The position numbers and the translations under genes were made by a program. Of a stretch of 64,000 bases of DNA, positions 1 to 11,699 are shown piece after piece. Every line of letters starts with the position of its first letter. Position 1 is the stretch's first letter. The stretch spans positions 60,377,028 through 60,441,027 of the forward strand of contig OZ024936.1 of the NCBI GenBank assembly GCA_964017235.1, in the 5' to 3' direction. The notes beneath the pieces were generated by a model that saw only the letters and a list, made by a program, of their open reading frames with translations, did no database searches and was not told where the DNA came from. The stretch comes from Sabellastarte sp. h YS-2021. Taxonomy: Eukaryota > Annelida > Polychaeta > Sabellida > Sabellidae.

Positions 1-187
1 TAATCAAGTAAGAAGCATATAAGATATACATACACAGTTCTTTTTATGAAATATCGAACCGGTTGCATTAATACGAAGCCATGACAAATATTTTATTTTG
101 TTCAGTTTCACACTGAATCATTTGCATATGCTGAGTATTAATTGAAAAGTATAACAGATTTGCAAATTTAATAAGTAAATTAAACTT

Positions 188-361
188 TTATAAGTTAATA
201 CCCTCTTGGTTGATCCTCTTGAGGAGCCTCAATTCATGCTGCCACTGCCTCATAGAAGCCCTGTACTTTGATAGCTGAGGCTCTATGAGCCACGCATGTA
301 GGTTAAGTTTTGTCAGATCCCTCCCTGAGTCTGATTGAAGGGCTGTTAGCAGTCTAGACTG
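188..361 (-). mobile_element. DIRS-like retrotransposon fragment, start of tyrosine recombinase region
   Basis: The minus-strand reading frame contains LNLHAWLIEPQLSK followed by RQWQHELRLLK. From memory of the family, this is the linker and N-terminal stretch of the tyrosine recombinase in DIRS/Ngaro-type elements, where a phrase like LNLHAWLL comes just after the RNase H and methyltransferase-like part. The frame ends at position 188 without any recombinase catalytic residues, so this is a broken remnant. The upstream part of the same element lies at about 4231-5416 on the same strand, separated by a 3.87 kb insertion. Family assignment is from memory and was not searched. Confidence 0.55.
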
Positions 362-545
362 CAGGGGCGTAGGAAGCAATTTTTCGTTGGGGGGGGGGGG
401 GGGGCGAGGACCGAAGGAACTAGGACCCGACATCAACATATCCCAAGACAGGCCATCTCTTACACCACAGACTTTCACTGGGTATTCTTGTACACCCGTT
501 TTGTGTGATTCACAATTATTATAAATCATTTTTCTTTATTGTATC

Positions 546-1234
546 CAGCGTTTGCTACACCGCCGCTCGTAAAGAGATTTTTGATGTTAACTCTCTCAGA
601 GGAAAACTACAGCCGATAGGTTCACCAAATTTGCAGGATATCTTTATTGGGCGGTAAGCTTCTCTGGGACTGAAATTAGCCTCATTCTGAAAAACAAGAT
701 GGCCACCGCGGGCATTTCTTTGAAAATTATCTACCTTTTTCTACTGGCTGGTTCTCATAGGTAGAAGGTTGAATCTCTTCATAGGTGGTATAACAGATGT
801 ACTCTACAACTTTGCAGTCATTTGACCTTGAAGCCCTTAATTCAATGTCATCCACAGAATGCCAAAGTACCTCACGTAGCAGACTTTAAAAGCGTCTATA
901 TCTCCCTTACTATTCGTCCTAGAGGTTTGCAATGTGAAACCAACTTATAGAAAATCATGGGCTGGGAATCTTTTGATGTGGTCAGACTTGACCTTGACCC
1001 CTCCTTCAAAGTCAAACAAGGATAGCCTAAATTAGAAGTGCTTATAACTCGCTTATTCTTGATCCTAGAGGCTTGTAATCCTATAGTACATTATGGGTTA
1101 GGAATATTTTAATGTGGTCAGATTTGACCTTGGGCTTCTCCTTCAAGGTTAAGCGATGGTTGATTGGCTTTGGTGAGTTGTCTTTTTAGTGGATACAATT
1201 TGCATCGGTTCTCCAATGTGCTAGGTCTAGTGTT
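546..1234 (-). mobile_element. Hairpin-type element family 3, copy 1
   Basis: On the minus strand this matches 30730-31317 along its length, including the phrases around 'agacaactcaccaaagcc' and 'gaagagattcaaccttc'. It contains a diverged AATAATAAGGGAGATATA-type word (about 900 and 1050) and GGTCAAA-type motifs. Its lower end, read on the minus strand, is GCTGGATA, matching the NNATA terminus of the other families. Relative to copy 2 it has about 21 extra bases near 1190-1210 that include GTATCCACT, complementary to the terminal hairpin seen in copy 2. No coding capacity. Confidence 0.6.
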
Positions 1235-1839
1235 ACTTGATGTTTCCAGAACTTGTGACCTTTTCTCCAAATGCCAGGCCGATGGAAGATCTATTTTTAG
1301 CAAGGTTAAGCCCCAATTAGAGGGGGATGAAAATCACTGTACTGGCTAGGTCTAATTAACACAAGAGTTTATAAAAGAAGAGTTTTCTGGGAAATATCTC
1401 ATCAGCTGACAAATTGCTGTGCTAAACCATTGCTCTATGTGAATTTGGAACGATATATTTAAGTTCTAAATAATTAGCAATAAGGTAAATTAAATGTAAA
1501 ACTAGATGAATGCTTTTGCTAACAAAAGCGAAGCGTCCCTGAGAGTTTAAAATGCCTTGTGGTTTTAATAAGTATGCTGTAAAGCTAAGAATGCACAAAG
1601 CTGTACCGTACTGTTACATAAACCAACCCCCTTAGTGATATCATGACAGGGAAAATCCTACAAAGGTCTTCTTTAATTAACATAAACAAGCGTTGTAGAC
1701 ATAGACAAGCTGGAGAAAGTGTTGTACATTGGATGTACAACATTGGATGTAACTTTAGTAAATTTTGTGTAAATGCTACAAAGCATTTCAGTAACGAGTA
1801 TTGATAACTTCATATATAATCATGTGTGCAAGTATGTAT

Positions 1840-3425
1840 TGTTATTTAGATTGTCCACAGGGTTTTGCAATAGGTTTTAATACATTGTGAAAGCATAAAA
1901 GCAACAATAAAGGCAAAAGCTATTTCATGACCCCAGTTTGACCCATACATGGGATTCAGGAGGTAAAACTAACCGGCTATTTAGACTGTCCACATATGGT
2001 TTCCCAATACCTCTTAATACATTCCGAAGCTATAATAGCAACAATGAAGGAGATATCAGGTAAAAACTCCAAAACAGCTATTTTTTACCCCAGTTTGACC
2101 CATAAGGGGGGGTCGGGTGGTAAAACTGACCGGCTACTTAGACTCTCCACATATGCTTTCCCAATACTTCTTAATGCATTCTCAATCTATAAAAGCAACA
2201 TTAAAGGAGATATAAGACAAAAACTCGAAATCAGCTATTTTACGACCCCAGTTTGACCCATGGGGGGGATCAGGGGATAAAAGTGACCAGCTATTTAAAT
2301 TCTCCACATATGCTTTCCCAATACCTCTTAATACATTCTGAAGCTATAAAAGCAACGATAAAGGAGATATAAGGCAAAAACTCCAAAGCAGCTATTTATG
2401 ACCCCAGTTTAGCCTATAAGGGGGGGTTGGGGGGTAAAACTGACTGGCTATTTAGACTCTCCACATAGGCTTTCCCAATACTTCTTAATACATTCTAAAG
2501 CTATAAAAGCAACAATAAAAGAGATATAAGGCAAAAACTCGAAATCAGCTATTTTATGACCCCAGTTTGACCCATAAGGGGGGGTCGGGGGGTAAAACTG
2601 ACCGGCTATTTAGACTCTCCACATATGCTTTCCCAATACCTTTTAATACATTCTGAAGCAATAAAAGCAACGATAAAGGAGATATAAGGCAAAAACTCCA
2701 AAGCAGCTATTTATGACCCCAGTTTGGCCCATAAGGGAGGGGGTCCGGGGGTTAAACTGACCGGCTATTTAGACTCTCCACATATGCTTTCTCAATACCT
2801 CTTCATACATTCTGAAGCTATAAAAGCAACAATAAAGAAGTTATAAGGCAAAAACTCAAAAGCAGCTATTTTATGACCCCAGTTTGACCCATAAGGGGGG
2901 ATCGGGGGGTAAAACTGACCGGCTATTTAGACTCTCCACATATGCTTTCCCAATACCTCTTAATACATTCTGAAGCTATAAAAGCAACAATAAAGGAGAT
3001 ATAAGGCAAAAACTCGAAATCAGCCATTTTATGACCCCAGTTTGACCCATAAGGGGGGGTCGGGGGGTAAAACTGACCGGCTATTTAGACTCTCCACATA
3101 TGCTTTCCCAATACCTCTTAATACATTCTGAAGCTATAAAAGCAACAATAAAGAAGATATAAGGCAAAAACTCAAAATCAGCTATTTTATGACCCCAGTT
3201 TGACCCATAAGGGGGGGCCGTGGGATAAAACTGACCGGCTATTTAGACTCTCCACATATGCTTTCCCAATACCTCTTAATACATTCTGAAGCTATAAAAG
3301 CAACAATAAAGGAGATATAAGGCAAAAACTCAAAATCAGCTATTTTATGACCCCAGTTTGACCCATAAGGGGGGGCCGTGGGGTAAAACTGACCGGCTAT
3401 TTAGACTCTCCACATATGGTTTCCT
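1840..3425. repeat. Tandem array, about 10 units of 157-159 bp
   Basis: The phrase CCACATATG recurs at 1990, 2147, 2304, (2461), 2619, 2778, 2936, 3094, 3252 and 3410, spacing 157-159 bp, with a diverged first unit near 1855. Each unit contains 'gactctccacatatgctttc', AACAATAAAGGAGATATAAG and a short G-run after 'gacccata'. Internal units are far more alike than the edge units, as expected from unequal exchange within the array. The reading frame at 1996-2256 is only a chance open frame through the repeat. Confidence 0.95.
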
Positions 3426-3705
3426 ATTACCTCCCAATACATTTTATGGCTCTAAATGCAATACTTAAGAAGATAATAGGGGGGTTGGCCTAAATTTAAG
3501 GCTCTCAGATTGGAAGGCGTGAGGAAATCACCCATAAATGAGACTTTTTTCAAGGGATTGCTCCCAAAATCTAATCAGCTCGCGTTTTCGATAGTATGAA
3601 CAGGTGTCTCAAATTATAAGGCTGTGTAGCAAGTAGTTTTTCCTGAACTGCGATGACGGGGGGGTGTACTTAAAAAAATTGTTTTTGATCATGTGACCTT
3701 CATAA

Positions 3706-3718
3706 AGGTCAAAGGTCA
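3706..3718 (+). promoter_or_regulatory. DR1-type direct repeat AGGTCA-A-AGGTCA
   Basis: A perfect direct repeat of AGGTCA with one-base spacing lies in the 3' part of the family 5 element. This is the established consensus for RXR/HNF4/COUP-TF-type nuclear receptors. Whether it is bound is unknown; the same sequence recurs in other repeat families of this window. Confidence 0.4.
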
Positions 3719-3883
3719 AATTTAAGCATGCAGAAAAAATTTCCCATGCCTAAGGTATATAACTGCCAAATATGGTTTGAAACCTTGTAATAATAAGGGA
3801 GATATTCAAGGGAGACCATAATGCGGCGGCGGCGGCGAGGAAACTGAGGCGAAAACAAATAAGCGCCCTTTCAGGGACGCTTA

Positions 3884-4199
3884 AAAAAGATTAGTATATG
3901 CATGATTTTGGTCTGCACAAGTGAAATGTTTCACAGAAGTTTACAAATCCCATGGTGGGCTAATTGAAAATATTCCTTTCACAAATCATAAAAATAAATT
4001 TTTTATAGTTCAAATGGTAGCATATACAATAGTACATGTGAACAGTGAACAGGGTCAAAGTGTAATTTGACAACACATTATTGAGTTACCTGAAAACATT
4101 TGCATAAACTTCAAAATTGGAGTTTAGTTCCATTTCAAAAAGTTGGGGGAGCGAAAAGATATCCCCGCCCGCCCAACTATCTGTTTTGGGGGGCGACTG
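3884..4199. other. No gene seen; interior of the G-run insertion
   Basis: About 315 bp of AT-rich sequence between the family 5 element and the right G-run end. Open frames here end quickly and resemble nothing I know. Confidence 0.6.
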
Positions 4200-4230
4200 C
4201 CCCCCCCCCCCCCCAGTTCCGATGCCTATG

Positions 4231-5416
4231 AAATTAGAGAGATAGGGCAGGCACAGGGGATCTGGCTGGACATGGCCATTAGGTCCCAGAACCAAGGCAT
4301 GTTGGGCCACCCTGGAGCAATCAGAATAATTCTCTTACATGGGTGGTCCTGCAGCTTTGCCACCACATTGCCCAAGATGGCTGCTGGTGGGAAGGCATAC
4401 ACATCCAGTTTCTCCCATGGCAGGCTGAGTGCATTCACTGGCCAGGCCAGGGGGTCTGGTACTGGTGACACAAACTGAGGTAACTTGTTGACCCTCGTGG
4501 CAAAGAGATCTATTTAAGGCCAGTATGCACCTGCTGCATACTGACTGGAAGACCTCTGGAAGGAGAGACCACTCCGTTTGGATGGCCTGGTCTAGCCTGG
4601 ATAGCTAGTCTGCTGCCACATTCAGCCAGCCTGGAATGTATTGGGCTTTGAGTCCCCGGTTTCCTGGAATACCAGGTCAGGATTCTCCAAGAAGGGCACA
4701 CAGTGAGCCCGACATCATGCCTCCTTCCTTGTGTACGTATGACACCACTTTGGTGTTATCGGTTGCTACATGAGCTATCTTATCCGGTCTTGGAACTCTT
4801 GCTGTATGCTCCCCTTGCTGTATGCTCGTGAGTGCCGCATCTTTCTTTTGATGTGTCTGTAAAGATTTGCATAGCATGTTTTAGTAAGTGTAATGGTTGA
4901 CCTTGAAGCACATTGTCTTGCATTTCTGTGGCTGCTAACAGACCTATCAAGGACATGAACTGCCAGACTGGACAGGCCAGTCGGGAGAGTAGTTCACTAT
5001 TCTCTGTTGAAGAGTCTGCTACCGGTCCGGTGTGAGAATGGACCCGGCCACATTTGAGGTCGAACTGGTAACCTACAAAGTTGAATACCTGTTTAGAGCC
5101 CACTGGTGGTTTCTCCAAGTTCACTAGCCAACCTTAGGAGACAGGTTGGTGGGTCCTTATACCCTTGGGTTTGGTACCAAGGAAAATCGACTGAAGAAGG
5201 CTACAATTTCTGAGGTCTGACCAGTGCTGCTGCATTCCTTGAAAATGCAGGTCTTGCCTCAATCAGGTATGTGTTCCTGAGAGGATGTGTATGACCACTT
5301 ATGAAGGGCAGTGATCTGATTAATTTGGTCAGATCCGGAAGGGAAGAGCATGGTCTCCTATAAGGGTTCTTCTGACCTTTGGGCCAGCCCCTAGGGCTTC
5401 TTATATCTCCCAAACT
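4231..5416 (-). pseudogene. DIRS-like retrotransposon remnant, reverse transcriptase/RNase H region
   Basis: Minus-strand fragments in several frames line up in order. NLEKPPVGSKQVFNFVGYQF (about 5124-5060) is the end of the reverse transcriptase. VATDNTKVVSYVHKEGGM (about 4770) and SGSLCALL are RNase H phrases. PDPLAWPVNALSLPWEKLD, IILIAPGWPNMPWFWDL (4471-4260) belong to the region preceding the tyrosine recombinase in DIRS/Ngaro elements. Frame changes and stops show it is dead. The region 5201-5416 has an open frame of unclear relation. The collinear continuation is at 188-361. Confidence 0.7.
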
Positions 5417-5469
5417 GGTGCAATCTTGCCCCTCTAGGCAGATTTGGTGCAGCCACTAGGACATTGTTG

Positions 5470-6418
5470 AGCCTGGACAGAAAATCAATTGATCTGCAAC
5501 AAGTGACCTAATAATTAAGGTCTGAACTATTCTACAGTATCTTTGCTTCCCGATCAGTCGCATCCCACCAAAACCAAAAATTCAAAAAGCAAGGGTAACC
5601 CCTTAGTCTCCAATTTGGTCTCAATCTTAAGACTCGTACATCGTTTTGTTAAATATTTTAGCAAAAGTCTGAAGCATTGTTTCATCGTAACTGATAGATA
5701 TACTTTTTACTTTTTATGGTTAAAGGTAAAGTAGAAAAAATTTACAACAGGCAGTGATACTTGGCCTATTTCATAGCTGCAATTTCTAACTGCATAGCAA
5801 CAGAGAACTAGATCATGTCACATGCAAAATAAAAAATATAAATGACAAATTTTTTTTTTATAATTTAATAGAACTTGTAAATTTTGTTATGAATGATAAA
5901 AAAAAGTTTAAATACATGTATTTCGATCTTTCTAAAAATGTTTGGCTTATTTGAAAGTTTATGATTTGTTTACATTATAATAACTTGAGACTGGACTCAG
6001 CTTGCTCTCAGCTGAGAACCTGTTTGTGCATGTAAAGTTCAGACCAGCTGGGACCAAATCTCAAATCTGAGACTATTTCTTGTCTCAAGCTTAAGACGTG
6101 TCTGGGAATAAGGGCCCTGGATTGGAAATTGCGCCAAAATTCAGCTTTGTATGATCTGTTTCTTTTGCAGTTCTCCTCATTTAAGGAATATTTTTACTGA
6201 TCTAGCTTAACACTTTAATTAAATCACAACAATTGATGATGCACTGAATAGACGACATAATTATGTTATTCACTTAAATTGTTTCCTTTTTTGTTCAAAA
6301 ATATTTTGACTTAATAAAGAACAATTTTAAACATCCTGTGACCTCCACTAAATAAATACTGCACAAAATATAACAAGCTTGTATACTGAGGTTACTTCAG
6401 CTGCCCATGGTCTGGAAA
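5470..6418. other. No gene seen; AT-rich sequence 3' of exon 7A
   Basis: No open frame resembles a known protein and no repeat unit is obvious. The part nearest 6418 should contain the 3' UTR of exon 7A; a variant polyadenylation signal (ATTAAA on the minus strand) occurs around 6210, but no canonical AATAAA is seen close to the stop. Confidence 0.5.
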
Positions 6419-6542
6419 CTATTTCAACAATGGGTGGATCTCCTGCGGAGACAATTTGACAAGTGTAACACTCATCTCCCAAAGTTGCTTGTTGTTTGCT
6501 TCAGACAAAGAATATGCAGGATCTGCTTTCACTGCACAGTCA
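6419..6542 (-). CDS. Retinol dehydrogenase-like SDR, exon 7 of set A (C-terminus)
   Basis: The exon starts after a ctttttag acceptor and encodes the C-terminal 40 residues, beginning (S)DCAVKADPAYSLSEANNKQ and ending QEIHPLLK before a TAG stop. It matches exon 7B (28097-28220) at most positions and has exactly the same length and phase. In RDH11-14 proteins this tail follows the GKYY motif and closes the fold. It joins in phase 2 to exon 6A (10673-10886). No disabling change is visible. Confidence 0.85.
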
Positions 6543-6794
6543 CTAAAAAGATATAAGAAGGAGAACCTTCAAATGCAATTTTTACTTTTAGTAATACAGT
6601 CTGACTACTTTCTTTTGAAATTATATTTCATGACATAATGATTTTTATTAGTAAATTTACATAGCCTAAGTAATGAAAAGTAATCAATAGCAAAGTACAA
6701 CAATAGACACAAACTTTCAGATGTAATGGTAGTAGACTTGAACGCAATAGCTTACATATGTAACCCACAGTTATGTGGTGTGGGTGAGTGGACA

Positions 6795-6880
6795 TGACCA
6801 TGTAATGGTTGCACACTAGCCTTCCACCTCTGAGGTTTGGGTTTGTATCCTGGCCCCCAGCTTTCATTGATAATGAGTTT
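6795..6880 (+). mobile_element. Diverged tRNA-derived SINE fragment
   Basis: 'catgtaatggttgcacacta' resembles a polymerase III A box and 'gggtttgtatcctgg' a B box about 30 bp downstream, followed by a tRNA-like 3' half. The spacing fits a tRNA-derived SINE head, but the sequence is degenerate. Confidence 0.35.
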
Positions 6881-7201
6881 GTATTTTTCTGACTGCCTCT
6901 TTAATATACTTGAAACTCTTTTCAACCTATATGGGTCAGTGTAGGATAGTGGGAGGTTGTAATTGAACAGAATATGATTATTATAGGATCTTTCTCAAAA
7001 TTTATTCTTCCTTTGGTCAGACCCTAACAACACAAAAAAAAATTCATGGAGACCTATTCATAAGTTTGGAGTAATAAGAAGCAGAGAAACACATTCAAAA
7101 ATATACGGCCTTGAAAGGAGGTGTAAAAACAGTTTACGTCGGCTAACACAAGCACAAGTTATAAATTGATTTTATAGACACAACAAATTAAGTAACCTTT
7201 T

Positions 7202-10200
7202 TTTTAATTTTTATAATATTTTTATTTTTCCTTTAATACAAAAATCATTTCACAATAACATCAGCTTACAACAGATACTTGAACATTTTGTATAGTTTTT
7301 CTCACCAGCTTCTGCAATTTATTATTTTTGAACACAATGTTTCTAATAATTTCATAAAATATAATGCACCTTTGCTACAATCAATTGTAATTAGTTTAAA
7401 TAAATAGTAAAATTATGTATAGTGTTACAAAAAATTTGTGATTTAATAAAAAACTTTTTCAAACAATAGTCTACACCTGCCAAATTTTTTATTGAATTCG
7501 TCCAATTTATCATTGATTCGAGCAATTATCTGTTGTTCAACGAATACAGATCTACAGTAAGACTTAAATTCAGGGATGTTGGGCAAACTATCTGAATAGG
7601 CACAGGTAAATATAATATAAGAGTGTTGGCAGCTTCAAAATGTTGATTATGTATCACGTACCCCATTATAACTGTCAAGGCATTAAATGGTAGTCTAAAT
7701 TTTACCTTAGCATCAACCCATTTTCTCAAATGTATATAAAAAGATTTAGTTTTGTCATAAAGAAAAATAAATGAGTCAGTGACTCCTCATGAATTTGACA
7801 CAGTCTACATTTGTTATTATCAGCCAATTTCATTGCAAATCTCAATTTATTTGTTCCTAGTATCCTGTTTATAATTCTGTACTGAAACCAAATAATTTCG
7901 TTATCCTTCACTGTATGGTGGCAAATAAAGTACACTGTATCCCAATTTTCTTTACTTAATACTGTAGATAGTTCAGAATGCCACTTTGTTCTCAAATTAT
8001 TGTCCTCACTTTCAAATGTATTAAATACCTGGTACATGTCTCTTGCTCCTTTTTGGTGTTTGAATAGTATTTTAATATGGAAAGGATATATTGGGTGTAT
8101 TTTATCAAAAAATTCTTCTCTCTTATTTTCCAATATGTAGTTTTTGACTTGGCCTCATAATCGGCAATAATTATACATTGAAGTTTGTTGTATTGAATAA
8201 TACTCCTTAAGTTCATTAAATTGTAGTGGTCTACCTTTTTTATCTATAACATCACCAATAAATCTTATCCCCATTCTATCCCATTCTGCCAAATAAAGGT
8301 CATTATCCTGTAAGTCCACATTAAACCATAGAACAGAAGAAATAATGTCATTGTTTGTGCTTGACCTTTTGCAGAAGTTGAACCCATGAATTTAATACTG
8401 ACTTCCAAAAATTGTTGATTACTTATTATTTTTTTATACCACCGGATACCCTTTTTATAGAAATTAGCTGGACTACTTATAGTTTTTTTCAAATACTCTA
8501 AGCCATGGAGAATCATCCCCTTTTAGTAATCTCTGTATCCAGGTACATTTTAATGCATCAATGAAAGCTGCTACATTAATCATTTTTAAGCCACCTATTT
8601 TATATGGTTTTGCAAGGATAGATCGTTTGATCTTATCAGGCTTATCATTCCAAATAAATGAAAAGTATAACTTTTCTAAAGTCTGGATGTACATTTGAGA
8701 AGGAGTGGGTACACTTAAAAATAGATGGTTCAATTTGGAAAGGCAAAGTGTTTTAATAATAGATATTTTACCAATTGGAGTAATTTGTCGTTTTTTTCCA
8801 ACATGCCAAGAGTTTATGAATGTCTATCAGAACTTTTTCATAGTTTAATTCAATTGTATGCTTTAAGTCTCCATCAAATGTTATGCCCAACACACTGAAC
8901 TCCTGATTTTCCCAATCTAACTTAACATTAACCTTAAGTTTATCTTTTAAAAACCTATTCCGCCCAAGCCATAATACTTTTGTCTTGGAGGTGTTCATTA
9001 CAAGACCAGATATTGTTCCAAACGTTTCTAATACATTTAGAGCTGTCTGCAGAGATAATTGTGAGCCATCTAAAAATATAGTAGTGTTGTCAGCAAATTG
9101 ACTTATTTTCACTTCATAACCATTGATATCAATTCCTTTTACCTTTTTATTATTTTGTATCAATAGTTTTAATATTTCAGCACATAATATGAACAAATAG
9201 GTTGATATAGGATCACCTTGCCTACATCCTCTTTTAATGTCAAAAAATTTTGATAATTTTCCACACTGTATTACTGTTCCTTTAATGTTAGTGTTTAGAA
9301 TTGTGATCCATTTAATGAAATTATTTCTAAAGTTAAAATATTTCAATACTTTATTGATGAATACCCAAGATATAGAATCGAAAGCTTTCTCGAAATCTAT
9401 CAACATCAGTAACCCAACGGTATTATTTTTATTAAGATAATGCATTACATCATATATGAGCCTTGTATTGTCTCCAATAAATCTACCTGGAACAAAACCA
9501 CACTGAGTTTCTGATACCAAATTTGGCAAATAGGGTTCTATTCTGTTTGCTAAAGCAGCAGAAAGAATTTTATATATTACCTGATAACATCGACAGTGGC
9601 CTCCAATTTTTCAAAAGCTCTCTTGGTTTGTCACCTTTTGACAGACAAGTGATAATGCATGTCCTCAACGATTCAGACAAACAGTTATGAGTTAAACTAC
9701 AATTGAATGCTCTTAGGACAAAGTGTTTTAGTCTACCCCAAAAAACTTTTAAAAATTCAGCTGGAAAGCCATCGATTCCAGGGGTTTTTCCGTTTTTCAT
9801 GGTCTTTAATGCATGCCCTAACTCTTCTGTTGTTAATTTTCCCTCTAAATTTTGAGACTCGATGTCACTAAGTTTTTGAATGACCTTTTCCTCTATCAAG
9901 TTTGGTAGTTCTATGTCCTCCACATTTTTTTTACTAAATAAATTTGTGTAAAAGTTGGCAACTGTTTCTAAAATTGTTTCTTGATCTTCAATAATACTTC
10001 CATTATTCAATTGAATTCTTTTAATAGTTTTAGTTTGGTAGTTATTTTTTTCTAATTGACAAAATAATTTTGTTGGTTTTTCACTCTCATTGAGATATTG
10101 TACTCTGGCTCTTACCATATGTCCCCTAAGGTATTCTTTTCTGATATTTTCTAATTGTTTTTGTTTGTTTTGAAGTAAAGACATAGTATTTGCATTTGAG

Positions 10201-10273
10201 ACTACACTTTGTAGCTTTTGTATATCTGCTATCAATTTTTTTTCAGCTTGTGTCGATTGTTTTATTTTTGCTA
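7202..10273 (-). mobile_element. L1/Tx1-like LINE, 5'-truncated and inactive
   Basis: A minus-strand non-LTR retrotransposon in the intron between exons 6A and 7A. It is flanked by the target duplication AAGTAACCTTTT (7190-7201 and 10274-10285) and ends in an A-rich tail adjoining the left copy. The frames read in order: RT N-terminal part (10235-9570, with GKTPGIDGFPAEFLK and NWRPLSML), RT core (9529-8768, with CGFVPGRF, LIDFEKAFDS, GCRQGDPIS), then C-terminal pieces to a zinc-binding motif CRLC near 7810. The active-site motif reads FADN instead of FADD, so the second catalytic aspartate is lost. Frameshifts lie near 9570 and in the C-terminal half. The endonuclease domain is absent. Confidence 0.9.
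8768..9529 (-). pseudogene. LINE reverse transcriptase core, FADN active site
   Basis: This 253-codon open stretch holds the RT palm: LIDFEKAFDSISW (motif A aspartate present), KRGCRQGDPIS, and QFADNTTIFLDGS, where the second aspartate of the usual F/YADD is asparagine. The thumb follows, with 'SGLVMNTSKTK' and 'VLGITF'. The related copy at 20916-22754 has QFADDTT at the same place, so the change is specific to this copy. It is one frame of the decayed element at 7202-10273 and not a free-standing gene. Confidence 0.85.
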
Positions 10274-10672
10274 AAGTAACCTTTTATATGACTCTTTAAG
10301 GGGCAATAATATAATTCTATGTGAAATTGTGCCCTAATAGCCTAATGACAAATCAATGTACAGCTTACAAAATTATACTTTCTATATCATTAATTCTGAT
10401 TGGCTAGAATTTGAATTGATCAATTGGTACCAATTTTACACAGGTACCAAATTACTAGACCAAACACTATATTGTAATCAACGTATTAGGCCACTTTAAT
10501 ATAAATTCCAATAAAATGAGCTTAATCTTTAAGATTCCTAACTTGCAATAAGTTAACATATAAAAATTGGATTGTAATCCTTAACAATTGCAAATGTAAT
10601 GTGTACAAAGAGTAATCAATTAATCAATCAATACATCAATGAATGAATGAATAAATAACCAAGCCTATTTAC

Positions 10673-10886
10673 CTGTAGTATTTCCCTGTTTCATGAGACA
10701 TATTCTCATCCACTGCACAACACACTGTAGTTTGTCCTCCATGGTACTGACTCTTCCAAAATGGCCACAGTAAGATGTTTATAAACTTGGGACCCCAGTT
10801 CTCTCCTAAACCAAATGGTAGGCTATAACGGAGTAGATCTGTGGCTATCACACCAGGGTGGAGGGAGTAAGTAGTCACACCTTTAC
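10673..10886 (-). CDS. Retinol dehydrogenase-like SDR, exon 6 of set A
   Basis: Follows a gacaag acceptor and ends at a gtaaat donor. It encodes GKGVTTYSLHPGVIATDLLR, then a hydrophobic stretch with PFWKSQYHGGQTT, and ends CAVDENMSHETGKYYR. SLHPG is the proline-glycine motif after the catalytic helix in SDR enzymes, and HGGQT and GKYY are typical of RDH11-14. It is 214 bp, 6 bp longer than exon 6B, with the difference in the variable segment after TDL. Phases 1 in and 2 out match set B. Confidence 0.9.
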
Positions 10887-11491
10887 CTTGTCAGAGAGAA
10901 CATTAATTTATTCATTTTATCTACTTCTGTTTGGAGAACACATCACACTTCATTGAGGCTAGTCAGAGAATTCATAAAAAGGCAATTCTGTAAAGTTAGA
11001 AGGCTGTAAGGTTAAGGGAACATCAATACATATGTATTTTATAACCTGTGTTATAGTATGTTCTTGTAGTAATAGCTTATTAGTAGTATGAAGATATTTT
11101 AACAGATTGATGAAAGTTTATTATTTAATCTTTATTGAATACTGTAACAAGAGCAAATTTTAGGTGTTAATGTTCAAGTATTGCCTACATGTCTAAATAT
11201 ATTTTTTACAATACATTAAAGCTAAATTTAACGTAACATCTCAAGGAAATATTTCTCAAAAGGAAAACTTTATCACATGGCATACATTACTGAATCCAAT
11301 GATTTGTTATGATACAATAAGAATTGTTAAAGTTGCTACAGCATATGATATTCGCCACTGTATGGTACCCTTTAAAACTAAGACAAAGTCACCCAATTCC
11401 AATTTTGCATCAGGGTAGATCCTAGGCCTCATGTAGTAAGAAAGGAAAAAAATAATATACAAAGAATGTCCCACAGTTCAAGGTGATACAA

Positions 11492-11515
11492 GGGGGGGGG
11501 GGGGGGGGGGGGGGG
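11492..11515 (+). repeat. Run of 24 G residues
   Basis: An uninterrupted G24 tract between exons 6A and 5A, directly after 'gtgatacaa'. Runs of this length are unstable and may be miscounted in the assembly. Confidence 0.9.
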
Positions 11516-11592
11516 TCCTCACTGACTAGCAAATGTAACTGTGACATATCCTACATTCAATTTGTCATAGATAAATACTGCACAGGCCTTAC

Positions 11593-11699
11593 CTTGTAGT
11601 CTTTTTCCTAATTCTTTGGAAAACATGACGTTTGCCAATTTGCTGAGCCTGTAAACTGCCATAGGACCATAATCATTCTGTGACATGAGGTCATCGAAA
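11593..11699 (-). CDS. Retinol dehydrogenase-like SDR, exon 5 of set A (catalytic Tyr/Lys)
   Basis: A 107-bp exon after a tttgcag acceptor and before a gtaagg donor. It encodes FDDLMSQNDYGPMAVYRLSK and continues LANVMFSKELGKRLQ. YRLSK is the YxxxK catalytic pair of short-chain dehydrogenases, which with the serine in exon 4 forms the active site. The upstream neighbour is exon 4A and the downstream one exon 6A. Set B carries YDYSK here, so the residues between the catalytic Tyr and Lys differ while the exon size is identical. Confidence 0.9.

Larger units (their letters stand above)
1522..3883. mobile_element. Hairpin-type element family 5, copy 1, with 158-bp core array
   Basis: The left end begins ACAAAAGCG and the right end finishes with a hairpin (CCCT-ttc-AGGG flanked by GCG/CGC) and GCTTA. 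A 12-bp perfect inverted repeat, AAGCGTCCCTGA, lies at 1531-1542 and, inverted, at 3871-3882. The bases outside both ends are A, as in the other families. The interior is a tandem array followed by about 400 bp of single-copy sequence. A second, interrupted copy is at 50291-52193. No protein is encoded, so it must be mobilised in trans if it moves. Confidence 0.75.
362..4230. mobile_element. Insertion with imperfect inverted ends carrying G-runs
   Basis: The left end reads CAGGGGCGTAGGAAGC and runs into 16 G residues (389-404). The right end, read on the opposite strand, is CATAGGCATCGGAACT followed by 15 G residues (the C-run at 4200-4214). About 10 of 15 terminal bases match in inverted orientation. 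The block separates two collinear pieces of one DIRS-like element, which suggests a DNA transposon-type insertion later enlarged by the elements at 546-1234 and 1522-3883. I found no clear target duplication and see no transposase. Confidence 0.45.

Noticed and set aside
1118-1349. Open frames on both strands near the left side
   Set aside because: They lie within repeat family 3 and have no counterpart frame in the second copy.
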